Source: Acanthococcus lagerstroemiae (taxonomy: Eukaryota; Arthropoda; Insecta; Hemiptera; Eriococcidae). Taken from it: DNA of 64,000 nt. Position numbers and translations under genes: made by a program. The stretch's first letter is position 1. Each line of letters opens with the position of its first letter. The notes beneath the pieces were generated by a model, which was given only the letters and a program-made list of their open reading frames with translations, ran no database searches and had not been told where the DNA came from. The stretch spans positions 74,140,101 through 74,204,100 of the forward strand of contig CM063106.1 of the NCBI GenBank assembly GCA_031841125.1. Direction: 5' to 3'. Positions 1 to 10,599 of this stretch are shown here, in pieces.

Positions 1-220
1 CGTTCCGCAGAAAACCGTTACCATTGTGATGTAGTCGCGTGTTCCTCTTTATGCGGTCATTCGTTCGATCACGTATTGACCGGCCAACACGGAGAATGCC
101 GAGCGAAGCCGAGAAAGGGCGACTAGAGATGGCATTGGAATGTTGATATGCCGTCAACCTGGTCACTTCCCCTCAACAACATGTCTATATAACAATGTCC
201 TGCGCAGTGGTCGAACTCTT
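1..220. repeat. Dispersed repeat family A, copy 1 (truncated by window edge)
   Basis: The block containing 'atgcggtcattcgttcgatc', followed by 'accggccaacacg', a 'ggaatgt..gata..cgtcaac' stretch and 'aacaatgtcct', recurs at 18325-18545 in the same order. Its first part also recurs at 1737-1860. It is non-coding and of unknown class. The short open frames in it are incidental. Confidence 0.7.
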
Positions 221-344
221 TTTGTTTATTAACGATGTATTCCATTGTACTTTCAATTGAAATTTCATTAATTGGTCCAGTTCCTTTGCATAACGTGTTA
301 CTGAACTGTACAGTACCTTCAAATAACGTCAACCTTTTCTAATA

Positions 345-1735
345 TAAAAGCCTCAAACATAAATCTGCTTCCCTAGTTCCTCTCCACTTTTTCTGAATCC
401 AAGCAGATCTCCCACCCTTTTTTCCATTTTAAAATATCGATACAAAATCAAAATTGCGCTCTCACTGCAACAACGCAGCACAGGCAGTTGCGTTTGCGGT
501 GGCTGCTGAGAAACGTTAGCACATTTTCGCGTCGGTGAGCGCTCGTCTGCGTCGCGTTTAGACGTCGATACGCCGACGAAAATCAGAATCGGCGCGTTTT
601 TATCCCGGTACGGGGTAATCGCCTTTCGTTCACCCTTTCGTCAAACCAGTCGACGCGTTTTATTTTTCAACATTTATTACATTCCTTCGGCGAATTAGAT
701 TTTGAAATTCGTTTAGCTGATATATCGTTTTCGTTGAACCGGCTGTCAGCGATTTCGAGTGTTAACGGGCGATCTCAGACCATTTTCTCTCCTATTACTT
801 TTATTGCGTCTTCTTTGTGTAAGCTGACAAAATAACCTAATTTTTTCCGACAGTTTTTTTTTCCTCGCCCTTTTTTATTTCTTTTTCTTTTTTCATTTCT
901 TTGCCCGCAACTTCTCGCGCTTCGAATTCGGTAGGTCTATCCCCAATCCGAAACGGAGAAAGTCGAATGGGAAATTTACATACGAACCGAAATGAAAGAA
1001 CCACTCCCGCGTTTCGGGTAACGTACATAGCGAATAAATTTCGAGTTACGTGCGCCTCATCTCGACTATAGCGATTATTCAGCACCGAAATGAATAATAT
1101 ACGAGCGAAGCTAGAGTTCAAAAGGCAGATGAAGCGATTACCTGGGCATAGGAATCATCTGGAGAATTCGTTCGTTTTAGGGAGGAAACACCACTGCGTC
1201 TAAGAACAGAGTAAAGGTTTGGTCTGCTCTACAAAAATGACTACATAATAACAGAATTACTACCAACAATATCAGATGAAAAACTATATAGTCCACCAAA
1301 ATCCTACGAAGCTCATTCTTAGCTGAAACATCAAGTCGCCGTCTACTTCAGCGAAGAAGTTCACACTCTTCCGACCCAGGCTTCCAATAACACGAGGAAA
1401 AACCTCAATCTGGTTTCTGGGTCATAACTCGCTTTCTATCACATTTACAAAAAAAAAATGTATTTACTAATTTCCAACAAATATGGTCCTTTCTAATTTT
1501 CTTGTAATTGCCCATGAAACATTGTAAAGTGGCTTTGAAAATATCGTTTTACTTTACCGTATTTCAACACGAGCTTTTTGGAACAAAGTGTCAAATTTTC
1601 AATATTTTATCGGTCACAATGACTTATGCAAATAGAAAGAACGCAAGTTACTTGCTGATCTGTCTCCATACATCGCTTCCTACCCACCAATGGGAATTTT
1701 CCCGTCCCTTCCGTGCATGCAGCACAGCTTGTGAA
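345..1735. other. Stretch without recognisable gene
   Basis: Roughly 480-1120 is relatively CpG-rich (many tcg/cga trinucleotides) and could be unique host sequence. I see no homologous coding region, RNA gene or inverted-repeat element. Confidence 0.5.
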
Positions 1736-1736
1736 T

Positions 1737-1860
1737 TTTTTGACATGGGTATGTCCAACGACTTAACACATGAAAGAGAAAAGTTCCACAAAAAAACGTT
1801 ACGATGTAGTTGCGTATTCCTCTTTACGCGGTCATTTGTTCCACCCCGTTTCGACTGAAC
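1737..1860. repeat. Dispersed repeat family A, copy 2
   Basis: 'gaattttttgacatgg', then a 'gaaagagaaaa.ttcc.ca' segment, 'aaaacgttac' and 'ttgcgtattcctcttta.gcggtcat' match 18316-18440 in order. Similarity fades after about 1850, so this copy is 3'-truncated or more diverged. Confidence 0.65.
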
Positions 1861-2140
1861 GACACATAAATGCCAATCAATCCCGAGAATGGACGACTAA
1901 CGCAGCGAATGTTATCATGATGACGTCTCTGACTAAATGTGTGAACATTATTGGTAGTCATATTTGTATGACATATCCATGTACGGATGTATCTGCATGC
2001 AGTGTACATTTTTTCTTTCTTTGTAATAATTCTGTGGTTTTGAAGAGGATTTCTGAAAAAAAAAAAAACTTCAAGACCTTTCATTTGTGCGAATGCGCAA
2101 TAATGGTACAATCCAATAGGGCTTGCATTTGTAGAAAGAT

Positions 2141-2985
2141 TCAGCGGCAATAGGGGATAACCTTATCACCGGATCCACCAGAGGGGAGATATCGAACCCG
2201 GGGGTAATCAGTCCATCCTTTCGGAATCACGGCACTTCTTCGCTGCGGGTCACGCCTGATGCCAAAGCCGTTCATCAACAGGAGGGCACGCCCGTACGCG
2301 ACTTTCAGAGCTGGCAGAAGCATGAAAATGGTATTGAGACCTTGAGTACGAATGCACACCAGTATACCATAGGCTTCAGCAAGGTATTTAGCCACAAAAT
2401 TGGTCACAACATGCGTGATCCGAGTAATTTGAATAAATGTACGATGCCTGAAATTCCCCATAGGCGAGTCATTAACCACATCGTATTGTCTTCCAGTGCT
2501 TGAACTCATTTTCAGCAAACCCGAACCTGCATCGTGGACAAGTTTGTGCGGTCGGAGCGTGCGACACGATGATCTCTCACACCAGCCAGCCATAATGTCA
2601 TGAAAAGAGGAAGGGTAGGAAATCAAAGAATAATCAAGGTATTCCCTCGTTATCGAAAAATGAGAGTCGATGTACGCGTCGCATTCCGCCCGCTAACGTA
2701 CTTCCGCCGGAAGAACCGACGTCCATTTTCAAAAAAACATTTTCCACCAGGCTAATGGGAAAGGCACAGGGAGCCTTGTGAAGGCAAAATTTCATCACCC
2801 CTGTCTCTATAATCTGAAAAAAGGGTATTTCCCCCTGCAGGTGACGGTGTGGTGCGAGACACGGAGGCGAGAGATATATTGTCCCTTCCCCCAAGCAATG
2901 ATCTATGTGCTTCGCTCACAGGGGTAATACGTAGCTGATTCTTACGATTCACAGTCTCCATAGAAAAGGGGGCAGGGCCAATCAA
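2141..2985 (-). pseudogene. Unrecognised coding-like island, probably a broken ORF
   Basis: On the minus strand, 2626-2141 is open for 161 codons and 2985-2634 is covered by two overlapping open frames. The plus strand is also open over about 2154-2507. Base composition is more even than in the AT-rich flanks, with none of the poly-A/T runs seen on either side. This suggests a decayed protein-coding segment with frameshifts. I could not match it to any family: no RT, integrase, transposase or zinc-finger motif is visible. The coding strand is itself uncertain. It could be a piece of a mobile element, an old gene fragment, or chance. Confidence 0.3.
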
Positions 2986-3068
2986 GGAAACTGGTCGAGG
3001 ATGGTGTCGGGAGTTTGTTTTATTTTAATTTATTTACTTTTTTGTTCATTCCGCGATGCATTTAGATT

Positions 3069-3072
<4 letters not shown>

Positions 3073-3138
<66 letters not shown>
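3073..3138. repeat. (TC)n microsatellite
   Basis: Uninterrupted TC dinucleotides run for about 66 bases. The Ser-Leu repeat reading frame across it is not a gene. Confidence 0.97.
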
Positions 3139-3139
<1 letters not shown>

Positions 3140-3141
<2 letters not shown>

Positions 3142-3795
3142 TATTGGTGGTGGGACTCGGGGAGTGCCGGAATATTGCAGTGTGTGGTTTGACTCTACAT
3201 TTTGACTTTACTTGTGAGGAAGGGGCGAAACATATATACAATATGGATATAGAAATATAGGTTTTGCAAGCCCTAAACTCAGTTCAAATATTAAATTGTC
3301 CAAAATGCCAAGACTTGGGCATTTATGGTTTGAGGACGGGGGCTCAAGAAAATAACCTCATTTAAACCATCGCTACAGTCTGATAATTCATCATCAAACT
3401 TCAGCTTCACTTTGTTCCTTATATTAAATTTAATTTGTAGGTTTTTGAACAACTTAATTTCTTTTTTGGGTCACTTTTTGGATTCAACCCCCTAGGGTGC
3501 CACAAGGAAGAGCTGCGCCTCCGTCATTGATTTTTCTTCGTGATAGTAGTCGATGTATAGATTTTCATGACCGCCAAATCCGTTTTGCGGTCAGTTCGTA
3601 GTTTTGACCTCGCATAGTACCACTGCAGAGGACTGAATTCAATTTGTGTTATGACCCAATGGTGTCTCAAAATAGGTGACCCCTCTAAAATGGGCCAAGT
3701 AAGCAACTTATCCGATTAACATGTAGATATGTTTAAAGGGCAAGGGTACAGATAGTAGAAGAAATTAAGTACGGCAGTAGTGAAAATGTTTTCTT
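3140..3795. other. Stretch without recognisable gene
   Basis: AT-rich single-copy-looking sequence. No domain, RNA or inverted-repeat signal seen. Confidence 0.5.
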
Positions 3796-3945
3796 CTCAA
3801 CATTGCAAACGGACACGTTCGTGGAACTTTTTAGCAATAGTAAAAGACAGTTGATAACTATGGGGAAAGATTATCGCAATCGCATCAACACGGTGTTTAC
3901 AAAATCAATTTAGTCAAGAAAATTTTCATGTTTTTTCGATTTTCC
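3796..3945. repeat. Dispersed repeat family B, copy 1
   Basis: The order 'gtggaact.ttt', 'agacagt', 'atc.caatc' and 'gtgtt.acaaaatcaattt' is shared with 45010-45150 in the same orientation, at roughly 70% identity by eye. Non-coding, class unknown. Confidence 0.6.
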
Positions 3946-4189
3946 ATAACAGTTGTCCTCTGGACCCAGTAATTATTTCTTGGTAAACTCTTATTTCAGT
4001 TTCCGAGCTGGAAAATTTTGATGTATGCAGTTACAACTGACGCATCAAAAAACTATGTAGGAAAAAAATAAATAAAGTTTTCTTTCTTGGCTGTAGGCTG
4101 AGGACTTCCTGTAAATTGATAATGTTGGGAACAATAAGAATTTGAAAACATCAATTAATTTTCGATGTAAAGCACTGCATGTACTTGAA

Positions 4190-4345
4190 TTTTTAAACGT
4201 GAAAACTATAGTATATTACACACCAAGCGTTAAAAGTGAGTGTTTACATGGCGAGGGAAAGTTTGCGAACAAACGTAGCGAGGGAGCAATTCCCGAGTCA
4301 TGTAAACTCACTTTTGGCTCTTGTTGTGGAAGATAATTTTATACT
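4190..4345 (+). repeat. Companion repeat R1, copy 1, with a 57-bp insertion
   Basis: 'tattacacaccaag', 'aaaagtgag', 'tcatgtaaactca' and 'ttttggctcttgttgtgga' match the reverse complement of 52165-52240. Relative to that copy, this one carries 57 extra bases (4241-4297) bounded by a 3-bp GAG repeat. Together with the flank, the extra segment creates a stem between 'gtttacatg' and 'catgtaaac'. It lies just 5' of the tRNA-like repeat, as it does in the other copy. Confidence 0.75.
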
Positions 4346-4419
4346 GCTTGATGATAAGCGGCAAAGTTTTTCGCTGACATGGTCTGTATTTTTTTTAAAT
4401 ATGTATTTATTTATTTAAA

Positions 4420-4875
4420 TTATAGACAGGTGAATTTTGTGTGTGTAATTAATTCAAAAATTCAATTTGCTCAGTTAATTACTACAACCTACAGTATCAT
4501 AGTCTTGTCTTCAGTTTGTTCACGGGAACAAACAGCATACACAGGTAGTGGCCAGCAAAAACGTAGCGACGGTTAACAACGAACGGTAATAGCTGTACTA
4601 CGTCGTGAATATTTAAATTCGTTCTTAAGTCGCTATTTCGTAATTCGCTCCGTGGCCAAGTGGTTAGAGACGATCGCTGCATTTCAGTCAGATGTTTCAA
4701 TGGACGCGGGTTTGATTCCCGATACAAAATTTCTGGCCAGCAATTTTTTCATGTAAAACGCTTTACATTGAGGGACGTTTACTTTACATGCAGGTTTCGT
4801 TAGCACTCGGTTCATGAATGATAGGCGTTCCTTGTCGTCCGTAAAATACCAACGTAAACATTGCCTTTCTGATCA
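4420..4875 (+). repeat. tRNA-derived (SINE-like) repeat, copy 1
   Basis: About 450 bp matches the reverse complement of 50690-51150 at roughly 85% by eye. Inside it lies a tRNA-like module (about 4647-4725) with an A box TGGCCAAGTGG (4653-4663) and a B box GGTTTGATTCC (4709-4719), correctly spaced for an RNA polymerase III promoter with an extended intervening region. The expected 3' acceptor strand pairing with GCTCCGT is absent, so this is a tRNA-derived module and not a working tRNA gene. The shared region ends in an A-rich stretch after 'ctgatcaagt', as expected of a SINE tail. Unusually, about 225 bp upstream of the tRNA-like head is also conserved between copies. Confidence 0.8.
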
Positions 4876-4879
4876 AGTA

Positions 4880-6860
4880 GTATTAAAAATATTTAAGCGT
4901 GATTTTACAGGACATTCTTGAAGAGTATGAAGGAGAAAACTGAAAATTTTCGAACAAAATATTTGCCACAAAAATCAACTTGTGGACACCCTTTTGATTT
5001 CATTACGGTAATTTGTTCCAAAAATTGTTGTGACTCTCTCCAGTTATTACCAAAGGATCTCACCAGTTTATTAATTTTCAGTACTTAAGAAAAAATTTTC
5101 CATGAACGCTATACATACAATTTTTCGAGTATCCGTATCTTTGCTCCTTCAAATGAAGAACCAGGCAAACATATCTACACGTTGTCAAGATAAGTTACCT
5201 GCCCCCCTATGGGTCAGGTACTTGAGACACCTTGTGTACAAATTTTCCAGAACAAACCTGTCCTCGATAAATCTGTTCTTTAGCTAGAAAGAATGTTCAA
5301 TCAGAAAGACATGACTTTCTAAAGACAAAATTGAAGATGCGGTGGTATAGTGACAATGCTATTATTCGTAACGGGTTTATCACTTATCTGAATAATGAAA
5401 TCATGAATAGACTCCCTGATAAGGCTGTTATCAGTATTTCAAATATTTCTCGGCTGTAAACATAGAACCTTTCATTTGTCTCCGTTTTTTGCCAATTGGG
5501 CAGGAGCCCTCTTCATTTGCTGACAACAAGGCAGTAGTCGAATCTTTTTCGAACTTTGTACATGTGCGAGCCCTGAATTCTAGGAGTCACTTCTTAATAT
5601 TTCACTATTACAGAATTTTTAAGAATTTTAAACAAATAATACATTTGAAATGCTCGGCCAGCAATTTGTGATACACAAAGCGTACGTATTGGAAGAAACA
5701 GAATATCCACTTGGCGTCGAATCTCAGTTCTCAGGTCGCGGAATAAACTTTTTTTTTTTTTGCTCCTTTGAATTCAACGAGATAAAAGCTTTGCGCACGC
5801 CGGAAATAATAAACAGGCATGCCGCGTGTGCGGGTTCTTTATTATCAAATCGCTTCCCCGTTTCAGCTCGGTTATGTACTTCCTTTCCCTTTCGCTGTTT
5901 TTTGTTCTTTTTCTTTCCTTTACTGTTTTACTTCGGGACGAAAAACGACACTACGTGCAAAAGGAAGAATGACGAGAAAAAAACATAATAATATCGCGAA
6001 ATTCGCAGATATTAGCGGGCGAGAACCGAGCAGACCCTGATACACAATTGAACGGAAAAATACAGCGGAGTTCGCCCTTCTTTACACCTGTATTTGTACA
6101 GTTTTTTCTTTTCGAACTCGTTTCTGCGCTCGTATTTTCGCAGCCCTGCTTTCAACCAACTGAATGAGCTTCGTTAATTAGAACAAGGTTCTTTAACATG
6201 TATTCGCGTAGATCTGTAACGTGTATAGGCCACACGTGTGCCAACCCCGTGCACATAAAAAGAGACCTTCGTCTTACGTAGGCAGTGGCACAGTCGTTTC
6301 GAACGGAGGCCTTGCTCGGCAGAGATTGTATGTTTTTCTGGTGTTTCTTTAAGTTTTTGTTTTTCGAATGGACCGATTCAGCCCTGACCTCATCCCAAAA
6401 AAGATGCTGAAACGCGAAGCATAGCGATGGTCCATTTTCAGACATCGTCGGTGCAAGAGTACAGCGAATGAAGATTGAAATTATTGCATAATTTAAGAAT
6501 CTTTGTAACACAAGGATGGAAAGAATGAATGGATCCGAGTTCAGTCTGAACTTGGCAAATTAAGAGGGACGAGCGACCGAGTTTAGTCCAAGAGTGAGGG
6601 TCAAGCTTAGGCCGAAGTTCCATGGTCTTCACCGAGTCCCAGTTAGGGTCCGAATTCAGTTTTTTAAGATTCAAAGCTGGGTATAAAATAATGAAGATAA
6701 AGAGTGAAGGAGCTCGTTATGAATTAGCTTACTCGGTTGTTCGCAGATGTTTACAACAAGACACTGTCTGCCAGTATCGTTTTTAGGATGCATCGGATCT
6801 TTGTGGTCAAGCCGACCTTCCAATATACAACCCATCACTAAACACTACCGACTGACTGCC
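4880..6860. other. Stretch without recognisable gene
   Basis: No gene recognised. 6525-6665 has several loosely repeated 'ccgagttcag/ccgaattcag' words and may be a short degenerate repeat. 5740-5762 is a T-run. Confidence 0.45.
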
Positions 6861-6864
6861 CGAC

Positions 6865-7153
6865 GCGCAAAATTCTGCCAGCTACCCGGATAACTAAAGG
6901 GGAACCAAGGGTAACTGACGGGTTTCTGAATAATCTGAGGATAACCGAGGGTTGCAAATGGGTCAATTTTCTGCGGGTAACTAGATGGTAACTGATTGCG
7001 TATCGGGATGCGCAAAATCCCGCTAGTTACCCGGGTAACTGAAGGAGAACCAAGGGTAACTGAAGGGTTTTTGGGTAATCTACGGGAACCGAGGGTTCCG
7101 AATGGGTAACTTTTCCGCGGGTTACTAAAGGGTAACTGATTGCGCATCGGGTG
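6865..7153. repeat. Two-copy tandem duplication, ~145-bp unit
   Basis: Unit 1 is 6865-7009 and unit 2 is 7010-7153. Both begin 'gcgcaaaat', then have 'tacccgg.taact.aagg', 'gaaccaagggtaactga.ggg', 'cgagggtt', 'aatgggt' and 'gcgggt.act', and end 'ggtaactgattgcg'. The unit is itself built on a recurring 'gggtaact' word. The minus strand is open through both units and into the flank (7243-6845, 132 codons), giving two copies of a roughly 48-residue Pro-rich peptide. With no start context or homology I treat this as a repeat and not a gene. Confidence 0.8.
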
Positions 7154-7159
7154 TTCATG

Positions 7160-9055
7160 AAAACGAAATTTGAAACTAGCGACAATTTTCAGTTTCCCTT
7201 TCTCACTGAGCATAGTGTATTTTATAACGTTTACGATTGACAATTACTTAGGGTAGCATGGGGGAAAAATTGAACAAAATCCATACTTTTGCAAACAAAA
7301 CTGGAATAACGCTGTGTACGTCCAACATTCTGCTATCTTTTGAGAGTAAAAAAATATGAGAAAAACTTAAACTGTTATAGTTGTAGAGTGGAAATTACCT
7401 GTCCAGGAATTGTCCCAAAGAACGGGCATTTATTGTACAGGATAGAGCAAATATTGGACATGCATTTTTTGCAGAAAGTGCGTGCAGTATATAAATTTGG
7501 AGCTCAAATTGGTTTCCATGAGTTGAAACTCGTAAGTTCGAGTATTTACAGACCTAAAAAGTCCGATAAGATGCAGAGTACGACTGTAGGTAAAACAACC
7601 TAGTGTGTAAGACTAAAAGTTCTACGGAGAGCTATAGCCTCCTTAGCCTCCCGTGAGTGGGCGCCTTTCATTATAATACAAAGTGAAGACAGTTTGGGGG
7701 ATAAGCTAACAAAGCTGTTGGAGTTGAAAATAAGGTAACTCAAATCGCCATTACTAAATGACATCGTAAAGAAAGAAAAAAAAAAGAGAACTACTAGAAA
7801 ATCTAAAGCGCTGGGCTCCACTTACCACGCACGGGTTTCTAGCGTAATTATGAATAAGTTAAGAACAGGTAATTTTGAGTTTTGCATTCTAAACTTTTCA
7901 AAAGTTGAGAATAATTTTTTTTTCTATTGAGTACGTACAAAGTAAGGTTGCATTGACCACAACGACTGGTTCACAATCGCTAATCACTCGGATCTAATGA
8001 GTCGTACCGAAGGGCTAATGCATCTTTACTTGAGTGAAAATGCATTTTAGAGTTGAACGGGCACATGTGATTCGATAAGTGATTGGCTGAGGGCCGAAAT
8101 TTGGCCATTTCGATGCAGACAGCGTATAACCACAAGAGCGCAGAATACGGAACACATTATTCATACTCACCAAACTCAGAAATTAGACGGCATAGAAAAT
8201 ACCGCTCAACAGTGTTGTTGTTTGTTTGTTTGTATGTTCGTTTTTTTTTTTGTTTTTTTAGACAAGATAAACATATAAGCCCGGATTTTCTAGATTTTTC
8301 CAAACAGAATGGTATATTTTATCCGCGACAGTAATACATTCCACGCTGCACAGTCGCTTAATCCCGTTTTTGTAATTCTTTGTGACCAGTCTGCGGTACA
8401 CATTTCGATTCCACCCTTATTTGTATTCAGTTTCAGTTTGACAGGTGGAATACATATCAATCGTTGGTTAAAACTAATCCAACTACATTTTAATAATAAC
8501 GAACTGGTTAATTTTGTTGACAGTAATCCTCTGGATGAAATGTGAACGGGAGAAGCTTGCTGGATTCACTACGTATACGAATAATTCGAAAAGATTTAGA
8601 TTTGCCGAATGCATTATTCATGAATCCGTCTGTGAATGTGGGTAGGAGAGGGCTGCAAAAATGAATCCAGTTTTGGAAGGAATGATATTTGTAATATGCA
8701 GTGACCTACTTCCGTTTCGGGATATAATATCTGCATCCTTTTGAAGTACGTAACCGACATTGAAAGTTCTTAAGTCGATGCAGTAGGCACTTGATTTGTC
8801 TTTATGCTTCATTTAGAAACGAATTCGATGAATGCCAGATTTCGTATGCCGATTTGAGAATATATCTGGAACTCGCAGCTGTGACTGAATTACACTCTCA
8901 GCAGGAAGCAAGTTTGCGTCAGAATGTAGCAACAAACGGGCAAAATGCAACCAGAACCCTGAAGAAGTTTACTCTGAATTGATTTCTGCGAACAGACGGC
9001 AGCGAAATAATAATAACCGCTTCTTATTGGTATCTGTTACATTCCATTATTAAGC
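7160..9055. other. Stretch without recognisable gene
   Basis: AT-rich sequence without identifiable coding, RNA or mobile-element features. The open frames are short and lack family motifs. Confidence 0.45.
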
Positions 9056-10595
9056 TTACGCGGCATCTAGCGCCAAATGGGGGTTCACCCCATCCATTGT
9101 TTCTCCTGTGTTCTCTATCCACCCGTTTTTGAGCATAGGCCTCCTCTTCCTCCATCCATTTTTCTTCTGTCTACGGCAGTGGTTCTCAAAAAGTGGTCTG
9201 CGGACCCCCCAAGTGGTCCGTGGGGGTCTGCGGAGGATGACGTAAGGGTCCACAAGCTGATCCAAAAATGTTTCGTTCGTCAGGAATTTGACAGTTTTAG
9301 CTAATTTGAAGTATATTTAAATGCATTATATGCAAAAGGGATCCTTGAAAATTTTTTGTTGGGAACCCCTGGTCTAGGGTATGTCCTCTCCATGTAGGTC
9401 CAAGCTCTTTCTGGAGCTCTTGTCTTCACTAAGTTATGGGTTTACCCATCTCACTTTGTCATATGTTATCCACCCCTCCACCCCTCGACCCTTCCTCCTC
9501 ATCTGTCATTTTCTTGCATCATAATGTGACCTGCCTACTTCCATTCCAGACTTTTAACCATCTCCCCTAAGTCCTTGGGTTTCGTTTGTTTCTGATTTTT
9601 ACGTTACCAACATTATCTTTCTTTTTGATCCTCAAAACATGCTCCTCTCCATTGGCCGCTGCGTGGTTCTAAGTCTGTTCATATTTGATTTTATCAACAC
9701 CCACGTTTGTGCTTCATAAGTAATTGTTAACTGCATGTAACTCCTCCACATCTCCACCTCAGTTCTTGTTGATAACTTACTTTTGAATACCTACATTTTT
9801 TAGTTACCAGTAACTGCTCCAGCCACCTCTAATCCTGCTTGACAGTTCTTTTCCCCGGACCCTTTTGAAGGTTACCGTTTCTTCCAAGTATTTGGCCGTT
9901 TGCACATTGTATCCCCCCCCCCAATACTACTGGTTCTCGCCTAGCGTCCGAGAGGAGCTTAATTTTGCTTGTGTTTGCATTTAGTCCAGTCCGCTTGCAC
10001 ACTTTTATAAACTCTGCGGCACTCTCCAGTAACTCACTTAGGTTGGAAGCGTTTGAATCTCAAGTTGTTCACATATCCTCCGTATATCTTCATCCCCCCT
10101 CTTCTCTCATACTAATTACCGTATTGCTTCTTCTAACGCTCAGTTGAACAGGTTAGGCGACAAGGGGTCTGCTTGCCTAACGTCCCTCCCTATATATTTT
10201 TAATTCGTCCCCTTTAACGTCTATTTCACGTAGGCAGTCGCCTCTTCATAAATGTTTCTGATTATTTCAATTGCTTTCCGGCTTATTCCCTGTCTACTCA
10301 TTGCCTTCCACAAGAACTCATGTTTTATAGAGTCGAACACTTTTGAACAGTCGATCACAAGTAGGTGTAGTCCAAAGTTATATTCGTTCACTTTTTCTAC
10401 TCCTATGATTTGATTAATAATAATGACCTGATCTACTGTGAAATGCTTTCTTCTGAACCCGGCCTGTTCCCTCGCTTGCTAACTGTCTAACTGCGAGCAC
10501 AGCCTATCCTTAAGGATTTTCATGAACACTTCCCAAACGTTTGACGTGAGGCTGATTTGTCTGTAATTTTTAGGGTCGTCTACTAAAAGTCGAGC
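9056..10595 (-). pseudogene. RTE-like non-LTR retrotransposon (LINE) ORF2, degenerate, split by a MITE
   Basis: Read on the minus strand from 10595 downward, the frame gives a reverse-transcriptase fingers/palm region: 'NYRQISLTSNVWEVFMKIL', then 'QAGFRRKHFTVDQVI', then 'LLVIDCSKVFDSIKHEFLW' (motif A, with the second catalytic Asp lost or still to come), then a decayed 'GVRQGDPLSP'-like region. The FADD catalytic motif is not intact: after 'NNLRF' the sequence departs. The 3' end (9170-9060) reads '..EEAYAQKRVDREHRRN', typical of the RTE-like/BovB-style 'endonuclease-reverse transcriptase' tails common in insects. Multiple stops and frameshifts are present. The endonuclease domain is absent (5' truncation). 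A hAT-like MITE lies at 9177-9371. Removing it with one target duplication rejoins the tail frame, apart from one stop codon. Confidence 0.85.
9177..9371. mobile_element. hAT-like MITE, nested in LINE
   Basis: It starts CAGTGGTTCTCAAAAAGTGG and ends TTGTTGGGAACCCCTG, which are terminal inverted repeats of the hAT superfamily style. The flanks carry an imperfect 8-bp target-site duplication: GTCTACGG (9169-9176) and GTCTAGGG (9372-9379), 7 of 8 identical. At 195 bp it encodes nothing and must have been mobilised in trans. Confidence 0.92.
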
Positions 10596-10599
10596 AATG

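Noticed and set aside
3001..3192. Ser-Leu repeat open frame
   Set aside because: It is the (TC)n microsatellite.
4647..4725. Functional tRNA gene
   Set aside because: A and B boxes are good but the acceptor stem does not pair and the region is part of a dispersed repeat.
6865..7153. CRISPR array or similar
   Set aside because: Only two long units with no spacers, in a eukaryotic context. The same applies to 46105-46525 and 26699-28785.
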